From: Obelidium mucronatum
Lineage: Eukaryota > Chytridiomycota > Chytridiomycetes > Chytridiales > Chytriomycetaceae
Length of the DNA stretch: 64,000 bases
Assembly (NCBI GenBank): GCA_025765595.1
Contig: JAIVFH010000042.1
Coordinates: 62,001-126,000, forward strand
Direction of reading: 5' to 3'
A program made the translations under genes and the position numbers. The notes beneath the pieces were generated by a model that had not been told where the DNA came from, ran no database searches, and saw only the letters and a program-made list of their open reading frames with translations. How positions within the stretch are numbered: position 1 is the first letter of the stretch; each line of letters starts with the position of its first letter. Shown here piece by piece: positions 36,101-47,397 of the stretch.

Positions 36101-37993
36101 GCGATAATCCCCCATCCCTTCTTCGCGGAGGAGATCCCTCCCGCCGCCTAGGTGACAATGCCTCTCGCCTTCGAGGAGATTCATCCCTTCGCCTCGCAGG
36201 TAACAGTGACAGCGATGCTGGCGGGGGACTTCGTGGACTTCGACTTCTCCTTAGTACTCGAGGTGGACTAACGCTCCTGTCCCTTCGCGCTCGAGGTGGA
36301 CTAAAACTCCTATCCCTTCGTGCTCGAGGTGGACTAACACTCCTATCCCGCCGCACTCGAGGTGGACTAATACTCCGATCCCGTCGCAACATCCTTCTTT
36401 CATCGTCCCGGTCGTAGTCTCGACTGATGCGGTGGTGGCTCTTTTCCATACGCAAAGATGCTTGTCTAGGTAGAGGAGGAGGGCTACGTGATCTTCGGGG
36501 ACTTCGGGATCTATGGCGGCGATCCTGGCTGCGGCTTCGGCTGCGATTCGGGTATTCTGGACTTGCGTTTCGTGGGCGAGGAAGGCTGCGGCTTCTGCTG
36601 CGACCAGATCGCCGATCAGTTGAGCTGTTGAGAAGAGGGTGCGTGATTGTTGCAGTTGGTGGTATTGGTGGTAGCGCATGAAATTGAGCTTTGTGTGGAA
36701 TCAAACTAGGCTCCTGAGCAATCGAAGGTGTTGTGGAATACAACGCTGATCCGGAAGGAAAACTATCAAGTGATATTTGATCACCGTTTGGTTTGGAGGA
36801 GAACCTGCTGGGTGGAATGAGTGGTTGTGCTGAAAGGGGTAGTTGCTGTGGCATTCGATAAGTCGTGTTGAGTGAGTAGAAAGATGCCGGTGGCACTGTC
36901 GAGTTAAGAGTCGGGGAGTTGGTGTGTGAAGTTGATTGTAAACTGGGGTGCGAAAGACTCTGGTTTGGCGGCTGCAAAGAGGGAACGTTTGCAGACGACA
37001 CTATCTGGGATGATTGAAGCAGTGGCGTTGACCCAGCTGATTGCCGACGAGATGTCAATAGCGATGGCGGTACAATACCAGTAAAACGGCTTTTTGAAGA
37101 GTCCTCTTGGTCTTTAGGACGTCCTTCAACATCGCTTTCATCAGACTCAGCGACCCACGCTGGCGGTTTGTATTTAGGCATCTGGGGCAAAACAGATTCC
37201 AGAGAACGCGACGAAGGCCGGATTGAATCAGTGGAGGCAGATGATTGAGGCCCATTCGCCATCGATCCATCAACATGTTCTGGCTGAGGAATTTCTGCTG
37301 CAGGAAGTTTGTCACCTTCTGATGGAAACGTTTTAAACAACCAACGTAAGAAGATTCTTAAGGATGGAATACTAACCGTAAAATTCGACTTTAACAATGT
37401 TTCCCGCAATATAACCCTGATTCTCTGCTTTCCTTGCGTTGATTGCCGCATTCACACCGTCAAACATTGCAACACTGGCAAAACGAACCAGAGCCAATAA
37501 CCCACTTCCCATCTCATTTTGATGAACCGCATTACTCAACTCAATGAACTCAATAGCTCCATATTTAACAAAAATATCGTGAATATTGTTGGTTTGTGTG
37601 TTAATAGGCAAATTGGAAACAAGGATTGACGCTGGCGGATGCGGCAATTGCGAGTCGGCATCAATCTGTAGCGCATTGTTTTCAGCGGTCGGGTTGAGTT
37701 GTCGCAAGTTGCTAGGGGGAAAAGCCAAACACTCACCGCCCACGCGAAGCGCTTCAGCCCGGCCAGCAGCTTCATCTTTCCCTTAACACCGGCGCACGAG
37801 CCTCGTTCGCGCCGCGGGTCGCTGGCGTTGTCGGCAAAGCTCGAGAGCGGGATCGATCTGTCAAGGCAAACCCCAGTCAGCCGCAGTCAGTCATCAGTCA
37901 GTTGCCCAGGCAAAAGCTCTACAAATACATTGTCTGCGTTTTGGCTGCCCCCAGTGGGGGCGCTGATTTGCGGTGCAGGCTGTTACTGCTCAT
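33148..37993 (-). CDS. SET1: Set1 histone H3 lysine-4 methyltransferase
   Basis: Exons 37929-37993, 37737-37857, 37377-37665, 34190-37318, 33564-34138, 33371-33505 and 33148-33321 join in phase to 1,495 residues. An RRM ([13 protein letters not shown] ... [11 protein letters not shown]) lies near residue 75; an RS/RRRD-rich disordered region with RRDRS-PPR repeats fills 350-450; an N-SET block ([15 protein letters not shown]) precedes the SET domain ([50 protein letters not shown]) and post-[11 protein letters not shown]. The canonical NHSC is NHCC here, and the tail after the post-SET cysteines is VACSY rather than the usual R-G-x-L/I-N. It is the COMPASS catalytic subunit. Confidence 0.95.
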
Positions 37994-38113
37994 GTGGTGT
38001 TTGCGTTCGAAGACGTCCGAATGTGAAAATAAATAATAACTTAATAAAATATATGAGAGTTGTACAGTGCCTATTACCTGGCACGAAGTCATAATCGAAC
38101 ATGGAATAATTAC

Positions 38114-38153
38114 GTACTACTACTAGTACTACTACTACTACTACTACTATTTA
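38114..38153. repeat. (ACT)n microsatellite at 3' end of START gene
   Basis: About 12 trinucleotide units (TACTACTAC with one interruption) abut the stop codon of the minus-strand START gene. Confidence 0.9.
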
Positions 38154-38789
38154 TTGCGAATTCATGTAGGTTGCAAAGTTGACCGCGACCTGAGGCAACC
38201 CCTGAACAACTTTCGAAACCAAAAAGCTTGACACTTTTGCATCATTATGATTAAAGTACGTTACATTCCAACCGCCGCCTCCTGATTCATTCTTTTCAAA
38301 GACCCAACCAACAAGGAAAGCGTGTGCACGCGTGTACCCCTTAACTTCAGGAACTCTGGGATCAACAACCGAAGTAGTCACAATTCTTCCCCTTGCCTCA
38401 CTTTCCTTGATCACCTTGAATAAAACCAATGTGTCGCGCGCGGAAACCAAAGACGATGCAGCCTTTTGGCGCACGTGGATCAATTGCTCAATTACACCCT
38501 CATCCGACGATGCGTCAATAATCTCTGCACTGTCCAAATTCAAGTCCCACTTCTTGCGCTGGTCCCCATCTACTTTGAATGCATCAATAATGGCGTCGAA
38601 TGGGACTGGATGGGTCAACTTGATTTGGGCCTTGACTACGGGAAGGACAGATCCAGTCACAGCTTTTGTGGATACAATCAAGTTAGGATCATTTGACACT
38701 GGTTTGAAACCTCTTGGATCAGATTCGAGTGTGGACAGGAACGCTGTTGCCGTTTCGATGGCTTCCAGTTGAGGAGCAGTGAAAGTCAT
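38151..38789 (-). CDS. START-domain lipid-binding protein
   Basis: Single-exon ORF of 212 residues. The pattern of a START fold is visible across almost the whole chain: an N-terminal helix, IKLTHPVPFDAIIDAF, WDLNLDSAEII, the central strand VSARDTLVLFKV, ARGRIVTTSVVDPRVPEVKGYTR region, and the C-terminal helix KVVQGLPQVAVNFATYM. The length is that of a stand-alone START domain, so it probably shuttles phospholipid or sterol in the cytosol. No signal peptide or membrane helix. The start is the ATG at 38787-38789, head to head with the next plus-strand frame, so the 5' ends nearly overlap. Confidence 0.82.
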   Translation of the reverse strand: MTFTAPQLEAIETATAFLSTLESDPRGFKPVSNDPNLIVSTKAVTGSVLPVVKAQIKLTHPVPFDAIIDAFKVDGDQRKKWDLNLDSAEIIDASSDEGVIEQLIHVRQKAASSLVSARDTLVLFKVIKESEARGRIVTTSVVDPRVPEVKGYTRAHAFLVGWVFEKNESGGGGWNVTYFNHNDAKVSSFLVSKVVQGLPQVAVNFATYMNSQ

Positions 38790-40142
38790 TTCTGTTTTTT
38801 CAGAGAACTTTCCACCAAAATAGAATTAAAAGAGTTTCGTGAACGGGTGACGGCAGGTCTCGAGCCCCCAAGTGCGGAAGAAGGTCCTGATCGCATTGCA
38901 TTGCAACTTGAGAGCTTCCGGAAAGCGGCAATGGATGAGACCTTCCAGCAAAACGCCATCGAAGCAGTCCAGCAGCTCTTTCCTGCACTAACTGGGAAAG
39001 CAGGAGACGAAAATGTGTTTGGCGTTGACTCGCAAGAAAACTGGGCTGACGCTGTCGCTGAGACTTTGTGGGAACTCAAACAGAACAGTGCCCCTGAAGA
39101 TCATAACTTGCTGGCCGCTATTGTTTCTGCACTTCCTTTGAGAACAGACGAGATTGAGCTTGAAGTGGTGGATGGATACTCTAAGCTTGTTGTTGAAAAC
39201 ATTCGTCTCAACGAGAAGGCAGATTACTCGGACGAGTATTACCGAATACTCTCTCGTTGGGGCAACGCTGCAGGGATTCTTACATTGTATATTTTGACGG
39301 ATGGGGACCCAAGCTACAGAATCGAAGATGATATGGATGAGTACCAGGTGCACGCCACAAGGACCTTCTTTGTCTCGCTTGTCGATTGTCTTGTCTTGCA
39401 CAATGGATTCCCTCCGATTGCTGAGTGTGAAGATGGAGTTTTGTTTTCGGACAGACTGTGGCATAAGACGTGGTACATCTTTTTGGAAGGCTGGTACTCA
39501 ACGTGCGGAGACACTCTTCATCACAAAAGTTTGGTGCGTCTTTTGATTGCATTCGCGTCGTCAGATTTCCCCGAGGAAGAGCAATACAAGGACGGATACC
39601 TGGCTGAACCCACGATATTCACCGACTGGACTCTTGTTGCCGCGTTGACCCAAACTTGTAGGCCCATCACACGACTGTCTCATCACGTTTTGCCTGCGCT
39701 TGCACAAGTCGTGGTGACGGATATTCTTTCAACAGCCTTTCCATCCCTTGCGGATCCAACCACTTTCTCCCTCTTTCAAAGAATCCTGACAGCTGTCATC
39801 CTCCAAACAGACGGCAGACCGCGTGTGGAAAACAACAACACGTATGCACTCCTCAAATCTTTGAACCCTGAACCATTTGAAACGGGGCAACTTGTTGCAG
39901 CCGTCTGGACTGATTTGAACTCTGTGTTTCAACGTTCTTTTCCCTGTTCCAATGAATCTGAGCTGCCTGCAAAAGGTACATACGACTATGCAGATTTGAG
40001 GGCATACGTGAAAAATTCAGTGTATGTTGGAATAACATTTGGGTGGGACACTGGGACAGAGCGAACTGCTTATCTGAAGGGATTGTGTGACGTGTGGGGA
40101 GAATGGGCTTTTGACCTGGTAGACAAAGCTTTTGAGGCATAG
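38769..40142 (+). CDS. Unknown 400-457-residue acidic helical protein
   Basis: A long open frame without family recognition. The first in-frame ATG is at 38931 (about 403 residues); upstream the frame is open to 38769 and includes a TTTTTTCAG acceptor-like site at 38800-38808, so a first exon antisense to the START gene is possible. The sequence is helical with tryptophan-rich motifs (EDGVLFSDRLWHKTWYIFLEGW; ITFGWDTGTERTAYLKGLCDVWGEW), no signal peptide, no membrane helix. A decayed copy of its 39,630-39,790 segment lies downstream at 40,180. Confidence 0.6.
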   Translation: MRSSESHFCFFRELSTKIELKEFRERVTAGLEPPSAEEGPDRIALQLESFRKAAMDETFQQNAIEAVQQLFPALTGKAGDENVFGVDSQENWADAVAETLWELKQNSAPEDHNLLAAIVSALPLRTDEIELEVVDGYSKLVVENIRLNEKADYSDEYYRILSRWGNAAGILTLYILTDGDPSYRIEDDMDEYQVHATRTFFVSLVDCLVLHNGFPPIAECEDGVLFSDRLWHKTWYIFLEGWYSTCGDTLHHKSLVRLLIAFASSDFPEEEQYKDGYLAEPTIFTDWTLVAALTQTCRPITRLSHHVLPALAQVVVTDILSTAFPSLADPTTFSLFQRILTAVILQTDGRPRVENNNTYALLKSLNPEPFETGQLVAAVWTDLNSVFQRSFPCSNESELPAKGTYDYADLRAYVKNSVYVGITFGWDTGTERTAYLKGLCDVWGEWAFDLVDKAFEA

Positions 40143-40179
40143 GTACTTATTTGTTGAGCAATCAAAAAAGATGTTATTG

Positions 40180-40350
40180 AAATACACCAAGTGGACTCTT
40201 GTTGCTGCATTAGCCAAATTTACACAAGACTCCCTGCTCAACTTTTGGCTGCTCAAACAGAAATTGTGGCCAAAGATATTCTTTCAACATTACATCTCTC
40301 GCAGATCCACCCACTTTCTCGCTGTTTGGATAAACTATTTTCCGTCTTCT
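40180..40350 (+). pseudogene. Decayed partial duplicate of the upstream gene
   Basis: TGGACTCTTGTTGC and GATATTCTTTCAACA, GATCCA-CCCACTTTCTC in this segment match 39,630-39,790 of the upstream gene in the same order and spacing, with substitutions and a small deletion. The frame ends shortly after. It looks like the remnant of a tandem duplication. Confidence 0.75.
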
Positions 40351-40359
40351 AAAGCATTG

Positions 40360-42912
40360 GATATGGATGAATATTTGAATGGGTGCCAAGGTGTGGCAAT
40401 GTGTGTAGAGCTTGCAATAAAGTTGGTGGGATGGACAGATGGTTCTTGCTTAATGAACTCAAATTAAAGGATACTCAAGATACAACTTACAGGAGCAACT
40501 AGTGGTCAAGGCAAACCTGGAGCAATAAACCCTGGAGCAGGAAGTCCTGGAACAAGAGGGCACTTGACCAGACAAACACTGGGCATAGTGGTTGGTTTGA
40601 TCTGGGCAATCAGAGAGGTGGTGCATGGTCTGTTTGTCGGCATTAATGCACCACAAACAGGCCATGCACCACCTCCACTGTGGGTGTGGGTTGGCAGGAG
40701 GAGGGACAAGGGGAAGACAAAACTTGTGCTTCTTGTAGGGGCACCTTCTGATTCAACATTGGATCTTTGAAGTCATGAATCGTTGATCACTTTGCTGAGT
40801 CTAAATTAATAAAATATTACTCACCGCATTAACTTGTGGATACTGGAATACTCCACTCATTTCATCCCCCACAGTACAAACTTGATTTTTGAGATGCATT
40901 CCTCTCATTAATCAGGAGTACAATGTGCTGACTTGCCATCTTTTCTTACACACAGAAAATAGAAGGTTTTAACATCAAAAGAAAAACAAATGTGCAGGTG
41001 CCCATGCATGTTGATGATCCTAACCTCTATCACCATAAGCAAAGATGACGGGAGTCTGGGCCAACGGGGGGAATCCTGCAACACAGCTGTGATAATGTCT
41101 TTGGTGGTGATCTCTCAGTTGGATTTGGGCTCTTCTAGCATTCCTGTTGATGAGCATTGCCTCGGCCGTTGATGCCTCATTTACTTCCACTTTCTATGCT
41201 GAGGATTGCAGTATTCCTTGAGCTAGCATTGATGAATACACACATTGACTATCCAGTTCCAAAAACACCAGTCCTCCACTTGACTATAACCAAATCTTCT
41301 TGGCAAATTCTCAGCAAGCAAGTTGTAGCAAGCCTTGATGCAAGGGACTTGCCTTTGAGTGATTTTTTGTCTAATTCAGCAATGGGAGACAGAGACAATA
41401 TGGTTGTGTAGCCCACTTAAGCGGAGGGAAGACTGGGGCTGGTACAACTCCTGGTCGTGGAGGTAGAGGTGGTTTAGTATTTTGCTTTTTTGAGGGGTAA
41501 AAAGAAATCCACTGGAATAAACAAACATGAGATGCAAGAATAATTTTGTATTTTGTATTTTTTCAAACCATTCCTTTTTCACACACCCCACTGGTAACTT
41601 GTCAAGGACTACAGAATTGGCTTTTCGCATAATCCCAACACGGAGGGTAATCCACAATAGACCAGGTCTCAACACACCCTATGCCAGCGCAACAAATGGT
41701 TGGCACACAGTTTCACGCAGTTCTCCGGAACAAGCCACCAGATGAGACCAGCCAAGAGGAATACCTGTTATTGTTTAAGCACAGAAAACCACAGAAATTG
41801 CAATTTGTCATGGTGAATGGTGAATCACAGGATTTCATTACTGGCAGGATATTCTGCGCAGACCGAGGCTGCAATACACCCTGTTGAAAGGTTGGCACAC
41901 AGTTTCCTAATACATCAGAACAATTTCTCCAACTTGGACAAAAGGGCAGAATTCTTTTAATTCCCCGATCATATTTAATATTGGGGGTTTTTATGGTTCT
42001 CGTCTCATACAAAACAGAAGTGGTAAAATATTTCCAGCATGTTTTATTGCTATGGACCTCTTGGCAAAATGGCCAATTACTTGTTTAAAACCACTTCAAC
42101 TTTTCCACCAAACCTTCATTTGATATTTCCCAAGTTATCATTGACATTGCTTCAAAAAAATAAATTAAAAGACTATAACAATCCAATAATGTCCGAAACC
42201 CAAGGTGTTTTCTTTGCGGACATTGAGCATGGGTGCAGTGTTGTACACGTCTGTGTCCCCAAAATATTCAGGAGTAATTGACCCCAGTTTGAACCCAAAG
42301 ACTGCCCTGACTAATAGGAAAATTCCTCATCACACTGCATCTCTGATTCAATCCTATAATATCAATATCGAAATCAGCGGTGTACCGTGTATGGCCTTGT
42401 TTTAACCATCAGCTTAATGGAATTTAATGTTGAAGATGCTCATTGCCCTAAATTCTTTTAAAGACCCATTAGAATACGTGATTTTCAATTATCAATCAAC
42501 TCTACACGAGCTACAAGAGAGTTTGGGCGAGTAGAAAAACTATCCATGAACATTGAATGTAACTTATATATATTTCTTTTGAAACAGCCCGCATTGCAGC
42601 TTGTATTACGCGTCGTCCTCCAATTTGGCCACTTCTAGCACTTCGAACACGCCGGCCCCCTCCAGCGGCTCCTTCCCAGCCTTTCGAAAGCCGCGTGATG
42701 TGTGCGAGGATCATGTGTTTACTGTAGGTTACTGGCAAGGACCATTGCTCAAGTTGGTCAAAGAGCGGCATCGCTATTGTAGAATTCTTCCCCCACCTCC
42801 GTTGCGGATTTGCTAAGTTTGCTGTTGGTTCATATTATTTTTCTATTATTTTTATTTGCGTGATAAATAGTAAGAGATAGTAAGTAGATTTAATACTCAA
42901 AGAAACAATAAC
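40360..42912. other. Gene-poor 2.5 kb stretch
   Basis: Only short, mutually inconsistent frames. A plus frame at 42601-42816 (71 codons, S/T/P-rich then a KERHRYCRILPPPP end) may be an exon of a small gene, opposed by a minus frame at 42511-42771. A 17-bp string GGTTGGCACACAGTTTC occurs at about 41698 and 41890, each preceded by a C-A-A-x-A-C-A-C-C-C context, suggesting an old local duplication. No transposase or RT motif seen. Confidence 0.3.
40615..40675. repeat. 23-bp inverted repeat with 15-nt loop
   Basis: Arms 40615-40637 and 40653-40675 (GAGGTGGTGCATGG then T/C then CTGTTTGT) pair at 22 of 23 positions. It sits in the gene-poor stretch and may be a hairpin-forming terminus or an unrelated fold-back element. 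Confidence 0.9.
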
Positions 42913-43774
42913 ATGCACAAACAACTCAAACCGTTTTCGCAAACATATTTTGTATACGACCCGAACGATCCGATTGGGAAATTGATGGCGCTGTTTTCTC
43001 TGACTCCCGTCTTTATCATGGTGTCGTATGCGACGCTGATTGCTAGCAGGAGAGACATTTACATTGCAACAATCTGTGTGGGCCAGCTGCTGGGCGAAGT
43101 ACTCAATCTAGCCATCAAAAAAGTAATAAAAGAGCCAAGACCTAGCAGTATGTGTGTTTTGGTGTCCCACCGTTTGAGGCTTTTGTGTTGAACCGCTTTC
43201 TGGTGTACGTAGGTCATCCAATGCTGAGCGACGGATATGGAATGCCATCTTCGCATTCTCAATTTATGGCTTATTTTGCAACTTGTTGTTTGTTGCATTT
43301 ATACCTCAAGTAAGATCTAATACCAGTTTACTCAACTATATCTTGATTGAAAAACCAAAAACACAATGAAAAACCAATTTAAGGACATCATACAAGAACC
43401 CTCAATGGAAGCATCTAGTTGCCTTTGCCACAATATCTCTCGCGGGGATAGTTCAATATTCTCGTATTCACTTGGAATACCATAGTGTCCCACAAGTCCT
43501 TGTTGGGATCCAGATTGGAACAATGTTGGGTCTGATTTGGTTTCTGTTCACGACTCGAACCGTTCTCCCGTTCTTGGTGGATCAATGCAAGATTCTTCAA
43601 CATCCACTATGCGTTGCATTTTGTATTCGAGATACCAGTGACGTTGGGGATTTAGTTCGTTGTGAGTATGAAGGGGTTGTAAAGTGGGAAAAGGAGGTTG
43701 GGCTGAGGGATCGTGGGTTGGCAGGCACGGGGGTTCGCAAGGTCAAGGGTGCGGGAAAATCGAAGGATATGTGA
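42913..43774 (+). CDS. Dolichyl-diphosphate phosphatase (DOLPP1/Cwh8-like), PAP2 family
   Basis: Exons 42913-43147, 43213-43309 and 43384-43774 give 240 residues, the family length. The three PAP2 signature blocks are present: KKVIKEPRP (K-x6-RP), PSSHSQFM (PSGH-like) and SRIHLEYHSVPQVLVG (SR-x5-H). Four hydrophobic helices are visible (FSLTPVFIMVSYATLIA; VAFATISLAGIVQYS; GTMLGLIWFLF). The enzyme recycles dolichyl diphosphate to dolichyl phosphate in the ER for N-glycosylation. The C-terminus (about 50 residues) is charged and cytosolic. The next gene starts 111 bp downstream on the same strand. Confidence 0.92.
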
Positions 43775-43885
43775 AAGGCGGGTTTTGAGTCGTTATCTGT
43801 GATGACTCGTTTGTTGGCGGCTGATTGGGGGCGTGGGTTATTTTGAATAAAATTTCCTCGATCAACCAGACAAACAAACGGTAAA

Positions 43886-45735
43886 ATGTCGACATTCGAA
43901 AACTCGTTCTGGACGGATGGACTGCTCAAGGACAACGCAGGGCCAGGGGCCAGCAGCATGCGCAGCAGCGCCAGCGCCGGCGGCAGCCGCAGCAAGCTGT
44001 ACCGATTCCTCGACGGGAACGTGTTTGGCCGCAGCCGCCGCTACCACTCGGACTCTGAGTACGGCTCGGGCTCGGACTCGGACGCGAGCAGCGAGGGCGG
44101 CCAAGGCGGCCAAGGCGGCCAAGGCGCCAGGCACGCAAGCGCGGCCAGCGGGGGCCGACAGCCCACAACGACATCGGTCGGCAAGAGCCTGCCCGTGCTC
44201 GCCAGCGGCAGCGGCAGCAACGCCAGCGTGTTCAAGGCGCGGCGGAGCCACTTCGACGAGGCGTCGGCGTCCGAGTCCGAAGAGAGCGAGGCCGAAGCAA
44301 TCTTCCCCGTGCGCGCAAAGAAGTCGCTGCGCGAACTGCTGGGCGGCGCAAAGAAGCCGCCGCAGCCGCAGCCGAGCGAGACCAGCGACAGCGAGCCCGA
44401 AAACACAAACATCTTCAGAAACATCATCCAGGGGAAGCCCGCACTGCCCCAGACTCCAACCACAGACACAGCCACATCTGCAACTGCGAAGCTGGATCTT
44501 GCCCTGCTCAGTCCAAGCACCTCAAACCTCTCCATCAGCAGCTCGAGATCAAACTCGGAATCGTCCCTCTCGGAGAAATACGGCCAGACTAAATCTGAAC
44601 TTGGTCGTGGTGCCACTGCTGTTGTCCGTCTTTGTACTTCCCTGACAGGCGATAACAAAAAATATGCCGTCAAGCAATTCAAGTCTCGTCGAAAGGACGA
44701 GGATCAGAAATCGTATATCAAGAAACTTACGTCCGAGTTTAACATTAGTTCTTCGTTGATTCATGAAAATGTCGTGAGAACCGTCGATTTGATTCAAGAT
44801 GATCGAAAAAAGTGGTGTGTTGTAATGGAATATTCGGAGGGTGGTGATTTGTTTTCTAAAATTCAAAGCGGTTTATTGGTGGATTCGGATCTTGTTGATT
44901 GGTTTGTTTTAACCGTCGTAGGCGGCGAGTTTTTTTTGTTCTCTCATTGCACTGCCGTAAGCGGTGTTTAGTGCCGCCGAAGGCGGTTGTTTTCTTCTTC
45001 TGTGCCGCCATAGGCTGCGAATTCTTCCTGATATACCGCCGCAGGCTGTAAACTTCTTTCGTCTTTGTACCATACCGCCGCAGGCGGTGAATTTCGAAAG
45101 TACCACGAAAGTCTCTTATTCAATCAAGCATTCATCCAATCCATACATACATTCTTAACCAACACTCTCCAATCATCAGCTTCTTCAAACAATTGGTGCG
45201 AGGCGTTGCATACCTCCATTCAGAAGGTGTAGCCCACCGCGACTTGAAACCAGAAAACCTACTCCTCGATGCCTCCTGCCGAATCCTCAAAATCACCGAT
45301 TTCGGCGTGAGCACCGTATTCCATCTACCTCTTGAAACCGTTTCCAACAAGTCGATTGGAGAATGCGGATCAGGGCCTTACATGGCACCAGAAGTCTTTT
45401 TGGGCAAGCCCTATGAAGCAGCGTTTGTTGATGTCTGGGCGATTGGAATCATTTACTACGTCATGTCGTATATATCTATTCCGTGGATGTCGTCAAGAAT
45501 CAGTGATGCAAGATATGCTCGCTATTTTGAGAGTTTTGGCGCGTTTGCTCCTATTGAACGGTTTTTGCCTTTGAAGAGACAGTTGATGTATCGAATGCTG
45601 AATCCTGATGTGTCAAAGCGGTTTGATATCAAGAAAGTGTTGGATAGTGAATGGGTGCAGAGTATTTCGGCCTGTCGTGTTGGTGCACCAGTGGAATCTC
45701 CATCACACTCCCATCACAAGCTTTTGCAACGTTGA
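43886..45735 (+). CDS. Hal4/Sat4-Hal5-like serine/threonine kinase
   Basis: Exons 43886-44901 and 45180-45735 give 523 residues. Residues 1-230 are Ser/Gly-rich and disordered with GGQGGQ repeats. The kinase domain starts at YGQTKSELGRGATAVVRL, has the VAIK-type lysine in YAVKQFKSR, catalytic loop HRDLKPENLLL, DFGVS and an activation segment to GPYMAPEVF. The pattern matches the fungal HAL/NPR subfamily, which controls potassium and nutrient transporters. The intron separates the N-lobe from the catalytic loop and completes a Cys codon. It is filled with hairpin repeats. The domain ends normally. Confidence 0.88.
44902..45179 (+). repeat. Kinase intron filled with GNA-type hairpins
   Basis: The 278-nt intron contains ACCGTCGTAGGCGGCG, TGCCGTAAGCGGTG, GTGCCGCCGAAGGCGGT, TGCCGCCATAGGCTGCG, ACCGCCGCAGGCTGT and ACCGCCGCAGGCGGTG, spaced about 30-45 nt apart with pyrimidine-rich spacers. 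Loops are GTA, GAA, GCA and a few variants, all on the sense strand. Confidence 0.9.
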
Positions 45736-46060
45736 AAATGCTATAGTGACAAAAAAAAGTGGTCAAATATTATAGGTAGTAATAAAGAAAAAAGTCTGCA
45801 TTTGTGTTTATCCGAGATTCAGGTCATGTTTTAATCACTCGAATCGTGAGTCTCTACAGTACTTACTCACTCACTTCGAGTCTCTGCAAAATTTATTTTG
45901 AGGATGAGGAGGAAGCAAAAAATAAGCGAATTTGGTCAAATTTGTTGCCGGGGCGTGCACAAAGTTGCAAAAAAGAAAGAACACAAAATATCATACTTTA
46001 TTGTTGTAATGAGCAGAGAAAGAAAAGACAGAGAGAAAGAGAAAGGAATATAGATATCCA
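45736..46060. other. Intergenic between convergent genes
   Basis: 325 bp, A-rich, with an AATAAAG near 45780 for the kinase mRNA. The short plus-strand frame here has no support. Confidence 0.5.
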
Positions 46061-47337
46061 CTACCAAGCCCCCCTAGCGCTCCCAGACTTCTGACCAGAT
46101 ATGACAAAGGTCAAAATTACAGCCACCTTCTGTTGAATAGTAACACAACGTCCTTGTAGGTCAATAGTCTCCACACGGCAACGTACAAAGCACTCACTGC
46201 GGACGTTTGAGTCAATTGCTTCAGGTAACTCAATCAAATACTTGAATGGTTTGGTTCCAGATTCCCCACTGAAGTACTTGACGATTGCAGCAGTTGCAGG
46301 ATTTTCGATTGTGCAGTTTTCTGGATCCACAAATCCCACTGGGTCGGTGACGGCAGGTTTAAGGTTATAATGAAGAGACTTACCATCTGCTGACACCAAA
46401 GTCTCCCACTCCATATTGTTGGAAGCCAGTACTCGGGTATTCCCGGACCGCAACTGTGATCTCCACTGTGTATAACTGTGTGTTGTTGATAGAATAAAAT
46501 GTAAGGATTTCTCTCCCAAAATCCCGGTTCACCTCCATGGAACTGTCACCACCTCCCTTCAGTCCCCACAACGTTCCCTCCACTCAGGCTCCATCCACGG
46601 CGCCTCCCCCCGCTACTTCCCACACATATCAGGCAAGATACGAAGCATAATGTCCAGAAGACAAAGGGAGATCTTGGGGTCATAGTAACTCCACATGTCG
46701 TGCAGACGGATCTCATTTGTCAAGCGGCCGAGTCGAACCCCAATGGGGGTGTACGTCAAAGCATGGACTGACGAAGGTGCGTTTGGAACTTGGAAGAGTA
46801 GTAGTAGAAGACAAAGAAGTAACTGGAGTTAAGGCTGTAGGTTGTCGTGGAGGTTGTGAAGGGGCGGGTGACTGATATACAGCTGGCTGGTTATTGACAT
46901 AGTCGCGGTAAGACTGGGTTCCAAAAGAGTTGAAGACAGCGTCATTGGCAGCATCAAAGTCATCAGTGGCATGCTCGGCTTCGTCTGGGTCATAGCCTTG
47001 GTTCAGGAGTTTAAGGCGGCGTGCTTGGCTCATTGGAGTCTTGGCACCTGACGAGGAAGACGAGGAGGATAGGCTCATTGTCGCCACGTCATCTGCGGGG
47101 TTGTAGTCTTAAGAAGCATGAGATGTGGTAGAAAGGAGGGGTAGGGGGGGTGGAACGCATGAGCGTGTGTTGGAGTGAAAAATTGATAGTTGCAAAATGT
47201 GACTCACCTATATCTCTTCCGAGTCTATGCCGAAATTGTCCAACTTTCGAGTTCAACGTTGCCGCGGCAAACTTTTTGAAAGATGGAATAGCCGCCTTGA
47301 CTACAGCACCCAAAGGTTTGGCAGATTTCTTTTCCAC
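46061..47337 (-). CDS. Unknown spliced protein, N-terminal exon next to LTR element
   Basis: Minus-strand frames 47089-47337 (KPLGAVVKAAIPSFKKF), 46713-47087 (S-rich then RRLKLLNQGYDPDEAEHATDDFD), a piece at 46640-46740 (RLTNEIRLHDMWSYYDP) and 46061-46519 (ENPATAAIVKYF ... LIELPEAIDSN ... VAVILTFVI) look like exons of one gene. GTGAGTC at about 47207 is a good donor to the 47100 region. Other borders are unresolved. No in-frame ATG is seen in the first exon, so the true start may lie upstream, where a copia element is now inserted 60 bp away. Family not recognised. Confidence 0.5.
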
Positions 47338-47392
47338 CAGAGGGCGTTAAAAGTCTGTAAGTTTTTCTGAGTCATCAACTTTCCAAGAGTCA

Positions 47393-47397
47393 GCCTT
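47393..47397. repeat. Target-site duplication, left copy (GCCTT)
   Basis: GCCTT immediately before the 5' LTR; the same five bases follow the 3' LTR at 53656-53660. Confidence 0.9.

Noticed and set aside
37666..37743. Unspliced frame through 37743 as the Set1 N-terminus
   Set aside because: It has no ATG and runs into a stop upstream; the three-exon model from ATG 37993 keeps phase with good splice sites.
46715..46750. GGTTCGACTCG on the minus strand as a tRNA B-box
   Set aside because: Flanking bases do not form a T stem or acceptor stem.
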